From assembly GCA_019915015.1 (NCBI GenBank), contig JAHBBC010000015.1, forward strand, positions 1,178,001 to 1,242,000: a stretch of 64,000 nt of DNA, written 5' to 3'. The notes below the pieces were generated by a model, which was given only the letters and a program-made list of their open reading frames with translations, searched no databases and was not told the DNA's origin. Of this stretch, positions 26,284 through 38,811 are shown piece by piece (the stretch's first letter is position 1; every line of letters starts with the position of its first letter). The translations under genes and the position numbers were made by a program. Source of the stretch: Auriscalpium vulgare (lineage: Eukaryota; Basidiomycota; Agaricomycetes; Russulales; Auriscalpiaceae).

Positions 26284-26660
26284 GCTGCGCGACTTGCGTT
26301 CTTCCGCTGAGCTGCGTGTCGGTCATGTTTTCCGTGCTACTGTCACCGTCGACTGCACTCTCGCATCCAACATCGCTTGTGACGTTGATGACTGGTGCTC
26401 GTCGGATACTGGTACGATTCGCGTGAATGGTGTGTTTCTCTCATGCGTGGCATGTGTTCCGTGGTTAATGCGTATCTTCCTATGGCCGCTCTCCAGACTA
26501 CGTCCACCACATCCTGCAGCATCTCCCTCACAGCGCTCCCATGCGGGGATTTCCCTATACCCTTCGCGTTGTCCTCGATGCCTCAGGATTACTCTATGGA
26601 GAGTATTCTCGTGCCTCGGCCTGGCAACATCGGCCAGCGGTCTTTCAAGCTGTCTGAAGA
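26284..26660 (+). CDS. Possible fragment of a small hypothetical gene
   Basis: A segment reading HVFRATVTVDCTLASNIACD continues to IRVN. It can be joined across a GT-AG intron (about 26428-26506, acceptor CTCTCCAG) to DYVHHILQHLPHS and on to VLDASGLLYGEYSRAS, ending at a TGA near 26655. The joined segment looks protein-like, but I cannot find a good start, do not know a family and see no paralogue. It may be a gene fragment. Confidence 0.25.
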
Positions 26661-27117
26661 CTGCACGGCCTGACAACAGCAGCTACGCGATCTTGGCGGA
26701 TGCATTCAGACCATGCGGACTATGTAGTAGTACAATAAAAGGGTTTTTATTGTGCACTAACTTGCGTGTGCGAGTTGTCCTCACACAAAGAGGCGGCGTG
26801 GTAGCGGGCCCTGCCGCGGAGCGGCTTATGCCATACTTTTCAGCGCAACTGGACCCAGATAAGTACAAAGCTTCAAGTTCAGTCACATTATCAGAACTCA
26901 TCAAGATAGATAAACAGCAATCTTCAAGCTTCATGCCTCAAGGACAAAGGGCGGTTTTGCGGAAATCCGGGTCGGGACCATCGCCATGAGCACTGAACGC
27001 CGACAAGCGTCTCCTGTATTTTTGCTGCATGAACTCATGTATTCACTGCTCCTCACATCCGCGTCGTCTCGGAGAATGCTATTTTCACATCGCAGACCAA
27101 CTAACCATACCCTCGTG

Positions 27118-28524
27118 TCAGAGAAAACCCTTCACGATTCCTTCATACGCCAATTTCTTTTCCAGATTCTGTGCGAAGCTCGTCAGCGTGTGCCGACATT
27201 CTATCGCGAAGAAACACCCACCTCGTCCCAAGGGCAGGCAGCTCCTAGCCCCGCGAACGCGCCAGGCACCCACGAATACTTGTCCGTAAAGTCCCACACA
27301 GTCACGCCAACGCACCGCGCGGTGATGTGACACGCGGCAATGATGGCCTCGTAGTCCGCCTTCTGCTGTGCAAGCAGGGCGGGCGTCGCGGGCAGAGTCA
27401 TGCGTACGTCTAGTTCTGTGATAGCGACCTCGACGCCGAGCGCGGTGAACGCGGCCATGTTCGCGGCGAGCTGCGCGGTGGAGGGCACCTCGCCGACGGT
27501 CATGTGGAACTGGAGGCCAATGCCTTGGATGGGCACGCCGGCGCGTTTGAGCGACTTGACGAGGTTCTGCATCCCTGTCGACTTGGGCCCTGCGATACGA
27601 ACGAAGCTTTGACGAGCGTGTACCGAAGAATGGGCGAAACACATACCAGCGTATTCGATGTTGAATTCGTTGATGTACAGTTTCGCGAGAGGATCGGCGG
27701 ACCGTGCCGAGTGAAGGGCGATTGGGATGTATGATATGTTGAGGGTATCAAAGAAGACATTGGATTGAAACGTGCCATCTTCATTGAACGGCTCTAGAGG
27801 CACGGTTAGATTACCCAATAGCCATTAGATGACAAGTACTTGCCATTGACGACATCCCAAGAGTCTGATCACTTAGACGTGAGGCGCTTGTCATGCTGTA
27901 AAAACAAGGTTGACGCACATCTACGCTATGGTGTTAATTACCGATCATGCCATGTGGTTGTGCAATAAGAGGAACGAACGTACACATGTCCTCGGTAACG
28001 GCTAACGAGGGTACTACAGTGTGTGGTGATTATACTCGCCAAAACAGGTGCACTAAAATTTCCTGCTGTAACCCAATCTGGCAGCTGGTTGTGCCAAACG
28101 CAATTGTGACCTTCACTCGCAACATGATATTCAGCCACGCTGACGCGGAAAAAAGAGGAAACGCACCTCGCAGGAGTTTATGTTGGGACTCCGCAAGATG
28201 TGCGATGGTATCCGCTGCCTGGAACGTGAAATTGCCACGCGACGGTTCGGTCAATAACTGGCACAAGGTCAACATTGCAACCAACCACACGCTGACAAAC
28301 ATGCCACGTACCCATTTCATGCTGTTCTCTGCGGTGATTTGTCCAAACTGCTTGGTGTCATTGAGAATGGCGGTGTAGGCCGTGTCGTTGAGCACTGCGA
28401 TGTCTGTGGCGGTCCCGAAGTAGAGTTTTCCCGTGGCGCGGGCGATAAGATTCAGTTGCGCATAGACGACGGGGAGGGTGGCGAACACGAGAACCCCAAA
28501 TGGTACGGTAGAAGACAGAAACAT
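27118..28524 (-). CDS. Secreted endo-1,4-beta-xylanase, GH10
   Basis: The start is [20 protein letters not shown], a signal peptide, followed by [21 protein letters not shown]10 landmarks come in order: [39 protein letters not shown] with the acid/base Glu, [29 protein letters not shown] with the nucleophile Glu, [12 protein letters not shown] and WDEN before the end (GIVKGFL). It cleaves internal beta-1,4 links of xylan outside the cell. No CBM1 cellulose-binding module is present at either end. One intron splits the acid/base Glu codon and uses a GC donor (GCAAGT). The join just before WDVVNE is less certain: no standard donor gives the usual HVYSWD, and the best alternative leaves one or two extra residues. 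Otherwise intact, with a TATA box close upstream. Confidence 0.88.
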
Positions 28525-28569
28525 TGGTCCATACACCGGGGGTGCTGAATTGCGTACGCGCCGAGTGCG

Positions 28570-28577
28570 CTTTATAG
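28570..28577 (-). promoter_or_regulatory. TATA box of the xylanase gene
   Basis: CTATAAAG on the minus strand lies about 46 bases before ATG 28524, implying a short 5' leader. It supports that ATG rather than the in-frame one four codons upstream, which would lie even closer. Confidence 0.5.
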
Positions 28578-29091
28578 CCTCCCGAGTCCCTGGTGAACTG
28601 TTTTGCCGTGAATACGTGAATATAGCAACCGAGCGATTCCAACGAGGAACCAGACGCGTTAAGACCGCTCATGATATCGACAGTGTCGCCACCATACGAA
28701 GGTCAACCGTCACAGGGAGCCCGAAGTGAGAATATGCCGTATATTCGAGCCGCCTTCTGATCATGAGGAAGCCCCAGGTGACCCGTCCGCGCCGATGGGG
28801 CTGACGAAAATGCGTTCTGATTTGCCACCCAGAAGATTAGAAGCTTGACTGATCGCCGTGAAACAAGAAGTTTCGAGAAACCATCGGCAGACATTGATCA
28901 GGGCGCAAGGGAAAGCTACGCCAGGAACAAAAACCGTCGGACATAGTGGTTCTCAAATCAAGCAGGCTCCTCAAGCTATCCTTTGCGCGATGATATAAAC
29001 CAGAGCACTCGATGGGATAGGAGACACTATGAGAACCCAATCAATTGCGACGCACGTCGGGCAGACTTCGTTGGCCGTGCTCACCCGGAAC

Positions 29092-29382
29092 TCACGCCTC
29101 CGACTCGAGGCCCTCAACGACTTCCTCTAACTTCTCTCGTACCTGATCCACCCTATCGCCCTGTCTGCCGACATCTTCCTTGTTGTGCACCTTGATCGCT
29201 TCGCGCGCTTCACGTACGAATTCGAGCGACCGGTCAACTAAGCGGTCCACATCCGATGTTTGCGTCGTTCCTACAACAGTTGGAAGGATGGCAGCGAAGT
29301 CAACTTCGGCAGCCCTAATGAAGGCGAGGTCGCGGAGTGTGTCTTCCAGGGGCAGTGGATTTGGCTTGGACTTGAACGACAT
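29092..29382 (-). CDS. Small helical protein of unknown function
   Basis: A single open frame of 96 residues starts MSFKSKPNPLPLEDTLRDLA. It is rich in Glu, Asp, Arg, Val and Leu and ends in a predicted amphipathic or coiled-coil helix (VDQVREKLEEVVEGLESEA). There is no signal peptide or membrane segment. Regular charge spacing and balanced composition make it look like a real gene, but I do not recognise the family. A longer ORF upstream of the ATG is probably leader sequence. Confidence 0.55.
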   Translation of the reverse strand: MSFKSKPNPLPLEDTLRDLAFIRAAEVDFAAILPTVVGTTQTSDVDRLVDRSLEFVREAREAIKVHNKEDVGRQGDRVDQVREKLEEVVEGLESEA

Positions 29383-31394
29383 GGCGGTGCGAATCAAGGG
29401 TGCAGCGGAAATGGACGGCCCGGCCTGCCACAAGACCACAATACGAACAAATACGCGCCCACAGTAAGTAGACTCCGCACACACCGAGTGAGTCTGAGTT
29501 GTGCGGGCCAGCGGCGTTCATCGTGCGGCGGCGAACTTCAAATTGACGTCTGATCTATACCAGAACGACTATCTTCTGTGCCAAGGTCAGCCACGGAGAC
29601 TACGTCTGATCTTCTCGTTGATGTTCAGCACTGCGGAACTTTGAGTCAAAAGGCTCTGTTCGTATGTCTATGTGTGAGTCTGCCTTAGGCATCTCATCCG
29701 CCGGGGTTGTGGCTACGGTACTCTGCTGATTGAGTCATAGGCTGAGGCGGCGTTTCCAGCTCTCTCGACAAAGCATGTCATCGTAGTTTGGAACTTGAAT
29801 GCGTCAGAACAAGCACAGTCGCGTCCAAGGTGTGCTTGCCAGAATGGATATTTTAACGGATTTGTCACTGACGTTATCATTCCGTGTACTCCTAGTGTAG
29901 TGTGTCCCGCAAATTGTCGTCGTCTCTGCCGCATGTGCCAGCATGACATCCATCCCACAGTAAGTCTACGTCCTCCCTATTCCTCTCCCTGCCATGTGGA
30001 ACGGAGGTGCTCTGAGGAGCTGAATTCCGTCCAGCCTGGTCCCAGCTAATAAATAACAGCGTGGAAACGTATAACGTTGCTCTCGCACCAGTGCCCATCA
30101 TTTTGCACGGGCCTTCTATTCATCGATATCAATATTCATCATTCACCTCCATGCCTTAGCTGCTGAGGCTGAGTGAGGCCGAGTTCGTACGAAAAGCTTT
30201 ATAACCGAGCTCTCAGTGTGCTTGCCCCTGGTGTGTTTTTCCTGACCTTTCAAATACCGTCACAGGCCCTGATGAAGGTTCACTGATGTTTTGTTGACAG
30301 CATTGGGCCTTTTTTGGATCACCGTCGACGTCAACGTCCACGCCCACGTCCTAGGCTGACTTGTGGTGGTGGCAAGATTGGCTTGAATGGATAGCGCCTC
30401 TACAGGCAGACGCATGTCGAAAGCGCTTCCGCATGGCGATAGAGTGCGCGCCCATCTTGCCACCTGCCTGGGATCAGATGGTAATACAAATATTGGTGGC
30501 CTAAAGCTGACACCTCTTTTCTACCCCCCCTCAAGACGACACCCTGCTTTATGGGTTTCGCTTTCATGCCATCACCGGGATTCTTCCCACCCGATGGCGT
30601 TCGCGGCGGGGGGACGTCCCACAATGTGTCCGACTTTTCGTCGTATAGCCGCTCATGTACCGACGTGTGTACACTGTAGCCCATACGGTCTTGATCCTGT
30701 CACTAGCGCACCATCAGACAGACGTGATACGTGGTCATAAATAAAGGCTTGACAGAGAAAAGAGTTCGACTATCAAATGCTGGCAGGTTGCCGTTTGATG
30801 ACCAGTCGTTGTATCAGGCGATGTCCATTTCTGGAAGGCTTGCCGAAGACGAGCTTCGCGGTCGACCCAGCGGCGGGCGAGCTGGTTAGCAGTTGACCTC
30901 TACCGTCCACGACCACGACCACGTCCCCGCCTCCTTTCTTTCTTTTCTTCTACTCTCCCTCTCCTTCGCCTGTATCTATATTCTGCGAGCACACCCGCAC
31001 TCATTGCATTAGCGGACCCCGATACGGCAGGCATATATCTCCGCAATTTCTCAGCGCTGGCTCTGGACGCGGTAACTGCACTTCTCCCGTCGTCTTCGGT
31101 ATCTCGATTTACTGCAAGCAAATCTTTGGTGCGTGCTACGACACAGCGTGTCGAAATCTCAGACGGCGGCGCGTGGACGCGTTCGCTGGGATCCTCACTG
31201 TACTGACGCGGACCACACAGCCATTTTGAAAGATCCGTTGCTCTCGTTGTTTGCGCTGTGCTCCGTGAAGGAAGGATAAAATCTGTGCGTGTCGTGTCGT
31301 GTGCACCTGTGCGGCGCTCACCTTTCGGACAGTCATAAGTAATCGTACTTTATCCCACTTCCCGCGCCTGCCCAATTCCAAACACGAAGCAACC
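29383..31394. other. Intergenic between divergent genes
   Basis: About 2 kb without a gene I can support. It contains one copy of a 43-bp dispersed repeat (29561-29603). The part just before the large RhoGAP gene has pyrimidine-rich tracts (30930-30965) typical of fungal promoters. Confidence 0.4.
29561..29603 (+). repeat. 43-bp dispersed repeat, copy 1
   Basis: The segment beginning CAGAACGACTATCTTCTGTG recurs at 54914-54956 with one mismatch in 43 bases. Flanking sequence is unrelated beyond a few bases. Confidence 0.75.
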
Positions 31395-34300
31395 ATGCAC
31401 CGCCGTCCGAACCAGCAGGCTCCAACCCTGAGCCCTTATGACCCTCCCCCGTCAAACGGCCCCAACTCAACTGCTTTCCCTCGTGCGACGTCGCCATCCG
31501 GCATCTCCCTGTTCCTCTCCAAACCTGCCAAATGGTTCTCGAGAACCCCAGCCGGATCCCGTATCCCATCCAGCGGATCTTCCGAGCCCCGCTCCAGCAC
31601 AAGCTCTTTTGGTGCTCGCAAACCAAAGATCTCACACCCGACTGATCCGCGCCCCATCCTCCCCACTCTCCAAAGCGAGCCATATTTGCAGAGCCCTGTG
31701 CATGGCGCCAGCAGATCTGTGTATGACCTTTCATTGGCTCGGACGCAAACTGCGTTTGATAGCCCCCCACATCCACTGACTTCGAGGTCGGCGGGCTCCC
31801 CTTCAAAATCGAGGCAACTTCCCTCGGGGCTCGGTGACCTGCGCTCTCTCTCGCGCAAGCCCTGGTCGCAGTCCGCCGAGGAGCTTGGGAAATTCAGCGT
31901 TTCGGCACCGTCTTCCCCTGCGGCGGCGAGTTTTCAGGATAAGATATCTCAATACCGCGGTGGCAGTCCTACCCATTCGCCCTCTTCATCTCACTCGCAG
32001 CAGCGCCATCCTTTCCCCACCATCACGACCACCCCAGTAGTCGTTTCGGGATCTCCACCCGGGTCATCCTCTCCTGGCTCTCATAGTCCACTTGCATCTG
32101 CGTCGCCACCGGCCAGCCCTGCGTCGTCTCTCCTCCACGTCCGCTCGCACTCCTTCACGCCCAAACTTCCATCAAAGCTGTCCGCATCAAAGCTTGGTTC
32201 CCCGAGTCCAGTACGCAAGATGTCCGGTGCCTCAGACAAGGAATACGACCCGAACGCCAAGGAGAAGGCATACACAGGCCGGGGCGCGTTCCCCTTCACG
32301 TTCGGCGGGAAACCCGCCAACAACTCAACAACTGTGTACGGGAACCTCCCCAGCGCTACCGGTGATGCGGGTTTAATGCCGCCTCCCACGATTGTTGAGC
32401 CTTCCGCCAGCGAAGATCAACGCGACCCAGGCGAAAAGCGCTCGTCGCAGATCACGTTCCACTCCGGCTTCATTAACCGCGCGACGGACTTCTCTCCTCC
32501 GCCCGCATATAACCCCGGGTATGCGCATAACCTGGCTTCTGTGGCGAAAGGCTGGAAACCATTCAAAGTCGTCCTGAGAGGAACGAAGATGCAGTTCTAC
32601 AAACCTCCTTCGGATAGGACGGCGGCCGTGAAGGAACTGTTTCCTGTGGGAATCGTGCCGCTTGACCAAGAGGAGCCAGAACCCGCCCAGGCGGACGCTA
32701 AGGCCCAGGAGGGAAAGGTGAAGGAGCAACTGGCGCCAGCCGCTCGACGAAAGCGGGCTTTCTGGGGGCGCAGGACCCACCCAGACCTGGTGTTGGACGC
32801 CCACGGAGGTGTTGAGAAAGGCACATTCGAGGCATTGGTTCACGAAGCAGTCTTTGCTACCACCTTCACGTCTGCAAACCTTGAAGAGGCCGCAGAGGCA
32901 GAAGGGGATGTGCCGGCCTCGGTGCAGCGTCCGGCTGCATGGCAAGACTTTGCACTCGCCGTACTGTTCGCATTGCCTCCCATTCTCGGCCCTGCGCGCT
33001 TCGAGGCGGAGTTTGTCAGGTGCTGCACGTATCTGGTGGGAGGGGCTGAGGCCGATGTACGGGAGAGCCAGCGCGACTACGTCTCTTGGCTCGCCGCTGA
33101 ATACATGCACTACCATAGTGCTCCCGCGGATGCCGCTGCGTGGGAGGAGTTCCTGGCGGAGACGGTTCCTGACTTCACTGGAGGTAGCTCGGATGCCAGG
33201 CGGGGTGCGATACCCCCGTCGGTATCTGTCCAGGCAATTTATTCTCGATCGCCAGCTGAGCCGGCCATAGACGAGCATACTTTCTCGCCAAATTTGGGAA
33301 CCTTTTCTCCCCGACCAGAAGCAGAGAGGATGGCATCGTTGCAAGACGCGCTATCGGGGCATGCCCCCGTCCCCATCAACTCACCATCTCCGTTGAGAGC
33401 CGCTCCTGGCTCGCGGCATCGGCCGTCCGGCTCTGGGAGCCACTCGCAAACTTTCTGGCAGGCAATGGACCGGGAGGGTTTCACCCGAGATTTTCTGATA
33501 AGGCTCGACCCCCAGGACATTGCTCGCAGTCTGTTCGTTTTTAATAGGAACATGCTCGAAGAAGCCCCGGAGCGCCTCACAGTCCAAGATTGCCTGACGG
33601 CTGCCGATGCTCACCATACAGAATCCACGTCGACAGTTGGACCGCAGAAGTCATTCTTGAACCCCTTCCTTGGAAGCGACCATCGCCCGCACTGGCTTAC
33701 CAAGCTCATCCTTCTGCACATCCTCGTGCCGAGCTCCCCCGGTCCAAGCGCTTCCCGCTTGTCGGAGGACGCATCTTCCCGGACTTCGCGTACGTACTCA
33801 CGTGCGGAGAGCATCACGGCTTGGGCACGGGTTGGGGAGCTATGCCGTATCACGGGAGACGAGACTTCGTGGCGCGCCGTCGTAGCCGCTTTGTGCTCGC
33901 GACCCGTCGCACGCCTCGAGAAGACGTGGAAGCGAGTTGAGCCTGGGGTGATTTCGGTGGTGGACGGTTGGATCGGCCGAGGGCCGCGCCCGGAGGGCAG
34001 CGTGGTTGAGCACACGTTGACATTTTGGGGCGGGGAAATGTGCGATAACATGCGCATCGCTCTTGACAAAGCCACGGTCAACGAGGAACAAGAGGCATAT
34101 GGTCTGCGACATATGACCGAGGCGAAGAACGTATTTGCGGAGTTCCGCACCGCATATTCCTTGTGTCCGAGGAAAGTGAACCAGCCACCAGATAATTGGA
34201 ATGAAGATGCCGATAGCCTTCTGGCGGTCTGGCTGACCCTCAGTGCCATTGGCGGCGGCCTCGGCAACGTTGCGTCTCAATTCGTCCAGTGAGTTATCTA

Positions 34301-37300
34301 TCCGCTTGGCGAGAAGGACGTTGCCCACACTGACCTTCGTCGTTCATTTAGCGTTGACCAGTTCATGTCGTTATCCCTCGCCGCGGAGTCGCGCCGCAAA
34401 GGGTTCTACGAGCCCCACTTCTGGACTCGTTCATCCTCGTCGATGGGCTTCACCAGCCTCAGTCTGGTGCCCTTACTCTTCCCTGAGCCGCTTCCTTACG
34501 TCAACCTCATCAATCGTGCAGAGCTTATGCGGAGTCGGTTGGAGAGTGGCCCAACAAAGCTGAACGAGGAGGACGTCCGGCTCCTGCGGGGTGTCGATCG
34601 TGTCGAGTCGCGGAAACGACATAGTTTTGCGGCTTCAGATAGCGTAGAGGGACGGCATGGTCGCGACTTTGGCGGAACCGTAGTCCCTCTGTTCGACGGA
34701 GAGCTGCTCCTCCTGGTTCAGCCTAGCGCCGAGCTCTCTAAGTCACGGCCGCCGTCCAGAGCGCCGTCTAGACCGCCAAGCGCCTTGTTCGATGGTCAGT
34801 CTCCGGAGAAGTCAATGTCAAGGGTGCCGTCAATCCGCGTGCGACCAGGCCCATCCCAGGGCCTGGATCGCAAAGCCAGTCTTGCCCGTCGCAATTCTCT
34901 TCCTTCCATATCCCAGCGCACGAGCCTCATAATCCCCGAACATTCTGCGGACCGTCCAGTCCGTGTTGTCGTTCAGGCTGGCACTTTGGAGCGGTTAGTG
35001 GATGTGCTCGCCCACGGCCTGCCTGGCGTCTCGGTATCCATCGCTGATGACAATGGAGAGATGCCTTTGAAGCATGGGAGAACTCGCGATGTCAAGCTTG
35101 ATGGTGCTGAGTTCAATACCGTTTGGTGGGGTGTCTTTCGGAGTTTCCTTACGCCGTTGGTCTTCTTCGAGGTTCGGCTTCATCCTACTCTGATTTGTGC
35201 TGCCACTGATTGGATGTATATCTGCAGCTCCTGCGTAAGCGTTATGTGAGCGCGTCGAGGATCAGTCAGCCTTCGAGTGCCGACCTCGTGAAGTTGGCGC
35301 TCATTCGGCGTGAGGTCTTGGATGTCGTCATGGAATGGTTGCAGGCTGGCGGGGGTGCCCAGGACATCCTCGATGACGCCGCACTTTATCATGCAGTGCA
35401 GGCTTTCCTGAATAGCCGAACAGACCATGAATTGCCTTCATTCTCCGATCATTCAGATGCAAGAGTTTCCGAAAGCCGGGCCAACCTGCTGGCGAAGCAG
35501 CAGGCTGTTGCCGCTGTCTTTGCGCAGCAGACCATGCGGCCGGTTCTGCCCACTCCATTGACGCGGGAGAATGCGATCGGCGGGATGGGAGCGCCGAACT
35601 ATGGCACCAATCTCCCTAACTTTGACCGAACGACGCCGGAAGACCTCGTGAGCAACCTTGATACCTTGGCCGCCGCCGCATTCCGTAACGTAACTGAGGA
35701 GGTTCGTCTACTTCCCTTCGTGTATGTATGTACCTTCTCCTCTAACCTCCGCGTATAGGATCTTTTCATCACCGCAGACTTATTGGAGGTCCAGACGGCC
35801 GACCGCATGGGATGGTTCCTGCCGCGAGACGCCAGCACGACCAACGACGACGTTGACATCCAAACCATCTACTCTCACCTTAAAGAAGTTCATCCCTCCC
35901 CAATGATCTCCGAGCTCGCGCAAGACGAGCTGTACCGTCTCCTTCCGCCTGCGATTCGCAGTGGTCTCCGCGCTTATCACGTCCTGCGCAAGTGGATTGT
36001 ATCGAAGATCGTTGCCCCCCGCATTGGACTTCAGACGAGACAGGCAAGACTGGAGTTACTTCTACGCTCTATAGAAATTTGTCGCGAGAAGAGCGTCCCT
36101 GATGCGCCGTTGGAATCTTCGTCCCTACTTCCGACGGAGCAGCGAACCATTCGTTCGTTTGTCGAGTCAATTTTGACATCTGCAATCCTCAGCCCCGAGA
36201 GCCGCTCGCATCAGCGAGCCTGGTACAATGTGGCCGTGAACCGTAGTGTAAGCTGCGATAGTCTGGCAGCGTACCTGGCGAAGCTCATTCATCCACCATC
36301 GTCTGGGATAATTCATCTCACCACCGACATGGGGTACACGTTGGAGCGCATGCTAGAGATCCTCAGTCTCCCGGACGTACTCGACTCTCCGGAAGCGGGT
36401 AGCTTGGTAAACCTTGACAAGCGGCGGTATGATTGTTCCCCTTATCTGGCTGCTGGTTACTGACATGCCTCTTCAGACACCTCTATCATCTGATTCTTGA
36501 CGCGGTGCCTTCTTCCGATGCTTCCCGGAGTCGGCGGCGGCGCGAGGTAGACGCACGGGATTTCGATCGTCTCAACCATCTGGAACACGAGGTGATGAAG
36601 CTGCAGTTTGATCTCCGAGCCATCAAGGATGAAGCCTATCGGGAAGCGATCCAGGCTCCTACCAATACCGCAGTAAGGCGACTGCCGCGGCCCTTCCAGA
36701 AGGACGTTGCGGCGCAGCACGAGAAGAACAAGCGGGATCGTCACTTGCGGGATCGTCTCGGAAAGGAGCGCAAGCAGGAACAGCACAGGAACGACAAGCG
36801 TGACGAGTACCTCAGCAAGGCGATGCACACACGTCGGCCGTACACTGCGGCGCAAAGGCAGCACCGTACGAAGAAGAGCGGTTCGTCGACATTCTTCCAA
36901 CAACTCATGCGTCCGATCTCCAGCGCGTTCGCCTTGGACAACGTGGAGGTCTCCACAGAGAAGCGTACTGCGGCAGAGTTGGACTTCACTCCCACAGGGA
37001 AGCCGGCGCTGGTCGTGAACGTGGTGGACGCGAAAGTCACACCATTCATCAATTACGATCGCTCGTACACGTTCCAACTTGACACGGAGGACGGTGGACA
37101 CTATCTCATGCAAGCGGCGACCAAGCAAGAGATGACGAAGTGGACTCAAACCATTGATCACGTCTCAAGAAGTGCCGCTAGGAGGCGTCTAACGTATCTG
37201 GGCAACTCGCCGAAACCGCAACTCGCCGACCATATCCACGATCATGCGCCAACGTCCATCCGTGATCCAACAGCTGGTGAGTACTTTACTTAAATGCAAC

Positions 37301-38297
37301 TCTGCAGTCTTCTGAATTATGTGCACCAGTGTTCGGAGTGGACCTTGAGTTTCTGTTAAAGCGTGAAGCGGGCTGCGAGACAGTGCCGCCTGGTGCGATC
37401 CCCTCCATAATCGAGAGATGTCTTGCAGAAGTAGAGGCTCGTGGTTTGACCGAAGTCGGAATCTGTGAGTTATCGCTTATTCGAACCGTTTCAAACCGTT
37501 GACGAGTGTCACAGATCGCATCGCAGGAGCTACCACTGAGGTCAGCAGTTTGAAGGACGCTTTGAACCGAGGTGCGCGATCGTCTGCTGTCTGGTTTGAT
37601 TGGGACTTATTGGGACTTACTGACGTGCCACAGGAATATGGCCAATCACACCAACCACGGATATCTATGCTATTTGCGACCTCGTCAAATCATGGTTCCG
37701 TGTTCTGCCCGAGTGCGCCTTCCCTGCATTCTCTTACTTCGACATCATAAATGCCATGAGTGCGTAGTGCCATTATTCGATCGATCATCAGACTCACGTC
37801 AGGATACAGAGATGGAGGACTTCAACACTCGCATGGACAGAGTGCGCACTATCATCCACGCCCTCCCTCGGCATAATTTCGATCTGGTGAAGAGGGTTGT
37901 AGAGCACCTCGACAAGTGAGCATCCTTGCGTTACCAATTTACCTCTTCTCTGACAAGCATGTCAGGGTCACGGACTACGAAGAGCAGAATCACATGACGG
38001 CCGACGCGTTGGCCATCGTTTTCAGCCCGAACTTACTTCGCGCACCCAACAACGACTTCCTCATGATCATGGCCAACATGCAGTTCACCAATCGACTCGT
38101 AAAAGGCCTCGTGACCCACGTGCGCTGTCTTTGTTATTTGATGAGACGTATACTCATGAATATCGCTTGCCTAGTTCCACTCCGTCTTTGACGAGGTAGA
38201 CCATGACGCGGACAATGATCTCGAGGAAGATGACGAATTTGACGAACCTATACCCGAGGAGGATGAAGCAGAACTAGACTCTTTCTTTGCCAGCTAG
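31395..38297 (+). CDS. BEM2: Bem2-type Rho GTPase-activating protein with RasGEF-like and PH domains
   Basis: The first exon alone encodes about 965 residues; with the later exons the protein is near 2000 residues, like yeast Bem2. The order is: a Ser/Pro-rich disordered N-terminus; a PH-like segment (WKPFKVVLRGTKMQFYKPPS); a RasGEF-type region (FTRDFLIRLDPQDIARSLFV, then ESITAWARVGELCRIT); a central region; a basic coiled segment; a PH domain (PALVVNVVDAKVTPFINYDR to TKQEMTKWTQTI); and a C-terminal RhoGAP domain with arginine finger GIYRIAGA and the later HMTADALAIVFSPNLLR. The end is acidic (EEDEAELDSFFAS). Bem2 switches off Rho1/Cdc42-type GTPases at the cortex and is needed for polarised growth and septum formation. 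ATG 31395 (MHRRPNQQ) fits best; an upstream in-frame ATG lies in probable leader. Confidence 0.88.
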
Positions 38298-38811
38298 CCT
38301 CTCGACCACTCTCAACCACGCTATCATATCGCTTAGCAAGCTGTTAATCGTACTCCATCCTCCCCCTGACCATGCATTCTCTCGTGCTACGCCCTCAGTT
38401 ACAAGGCTAGCACGGTGTACTCGTAGTCTACAACGGGCCTTGCCTCGTTTATATCCACACCAATCGTTCCCGTCTCGCTTCGCATAGCCATCGAACTAGT
38501 ACCATACGCATCATTATTTCATATTTCGGTGTATGTAGTATCTCACAAAAGCGCACGCGCATGCTTTCTCTCCTCTCCTCTCTCCCCGTCGTCCGGACGG
38601 TTCTAAATTTCCAAAGGCGTGGCACCAGCGTGAGCTCCCCCAACCCCGTACATAGTGGTTGCTTGACACAGTTCCTGTCTACTCTCACCGAGACGAACAC
38701 CGAGCTGCACTCCGCACTTTACTTACGGCATGCTGAGATCCACCCTGTCGCTACGTCTCAGCGCAGCCCTCTAGGCTCTAGCGATCGACCGCAACAAAGA
38801 CACCAAGTGTG

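Noticed and set aside
26213..26989. 258-codon open frame on the plus strand
   Set aside because: Reads through probable intron sequence, has no motif and ends in low-complexity sequence; only the part near 26284-26660 seemed protein-like after splicing.
32373..33344. 323-codon ORF on the minus strand inside the RhoGAP gene
   Set aside because: Antisense shadow of a long GC-rich exon; composition rich in Arg/Cys and no family.
38298..38811. Short ORFs between the RhoGAP and the carrier gene
   Set aside because: This is the convergent 3' region of both genes; the ORFs are chance frames.
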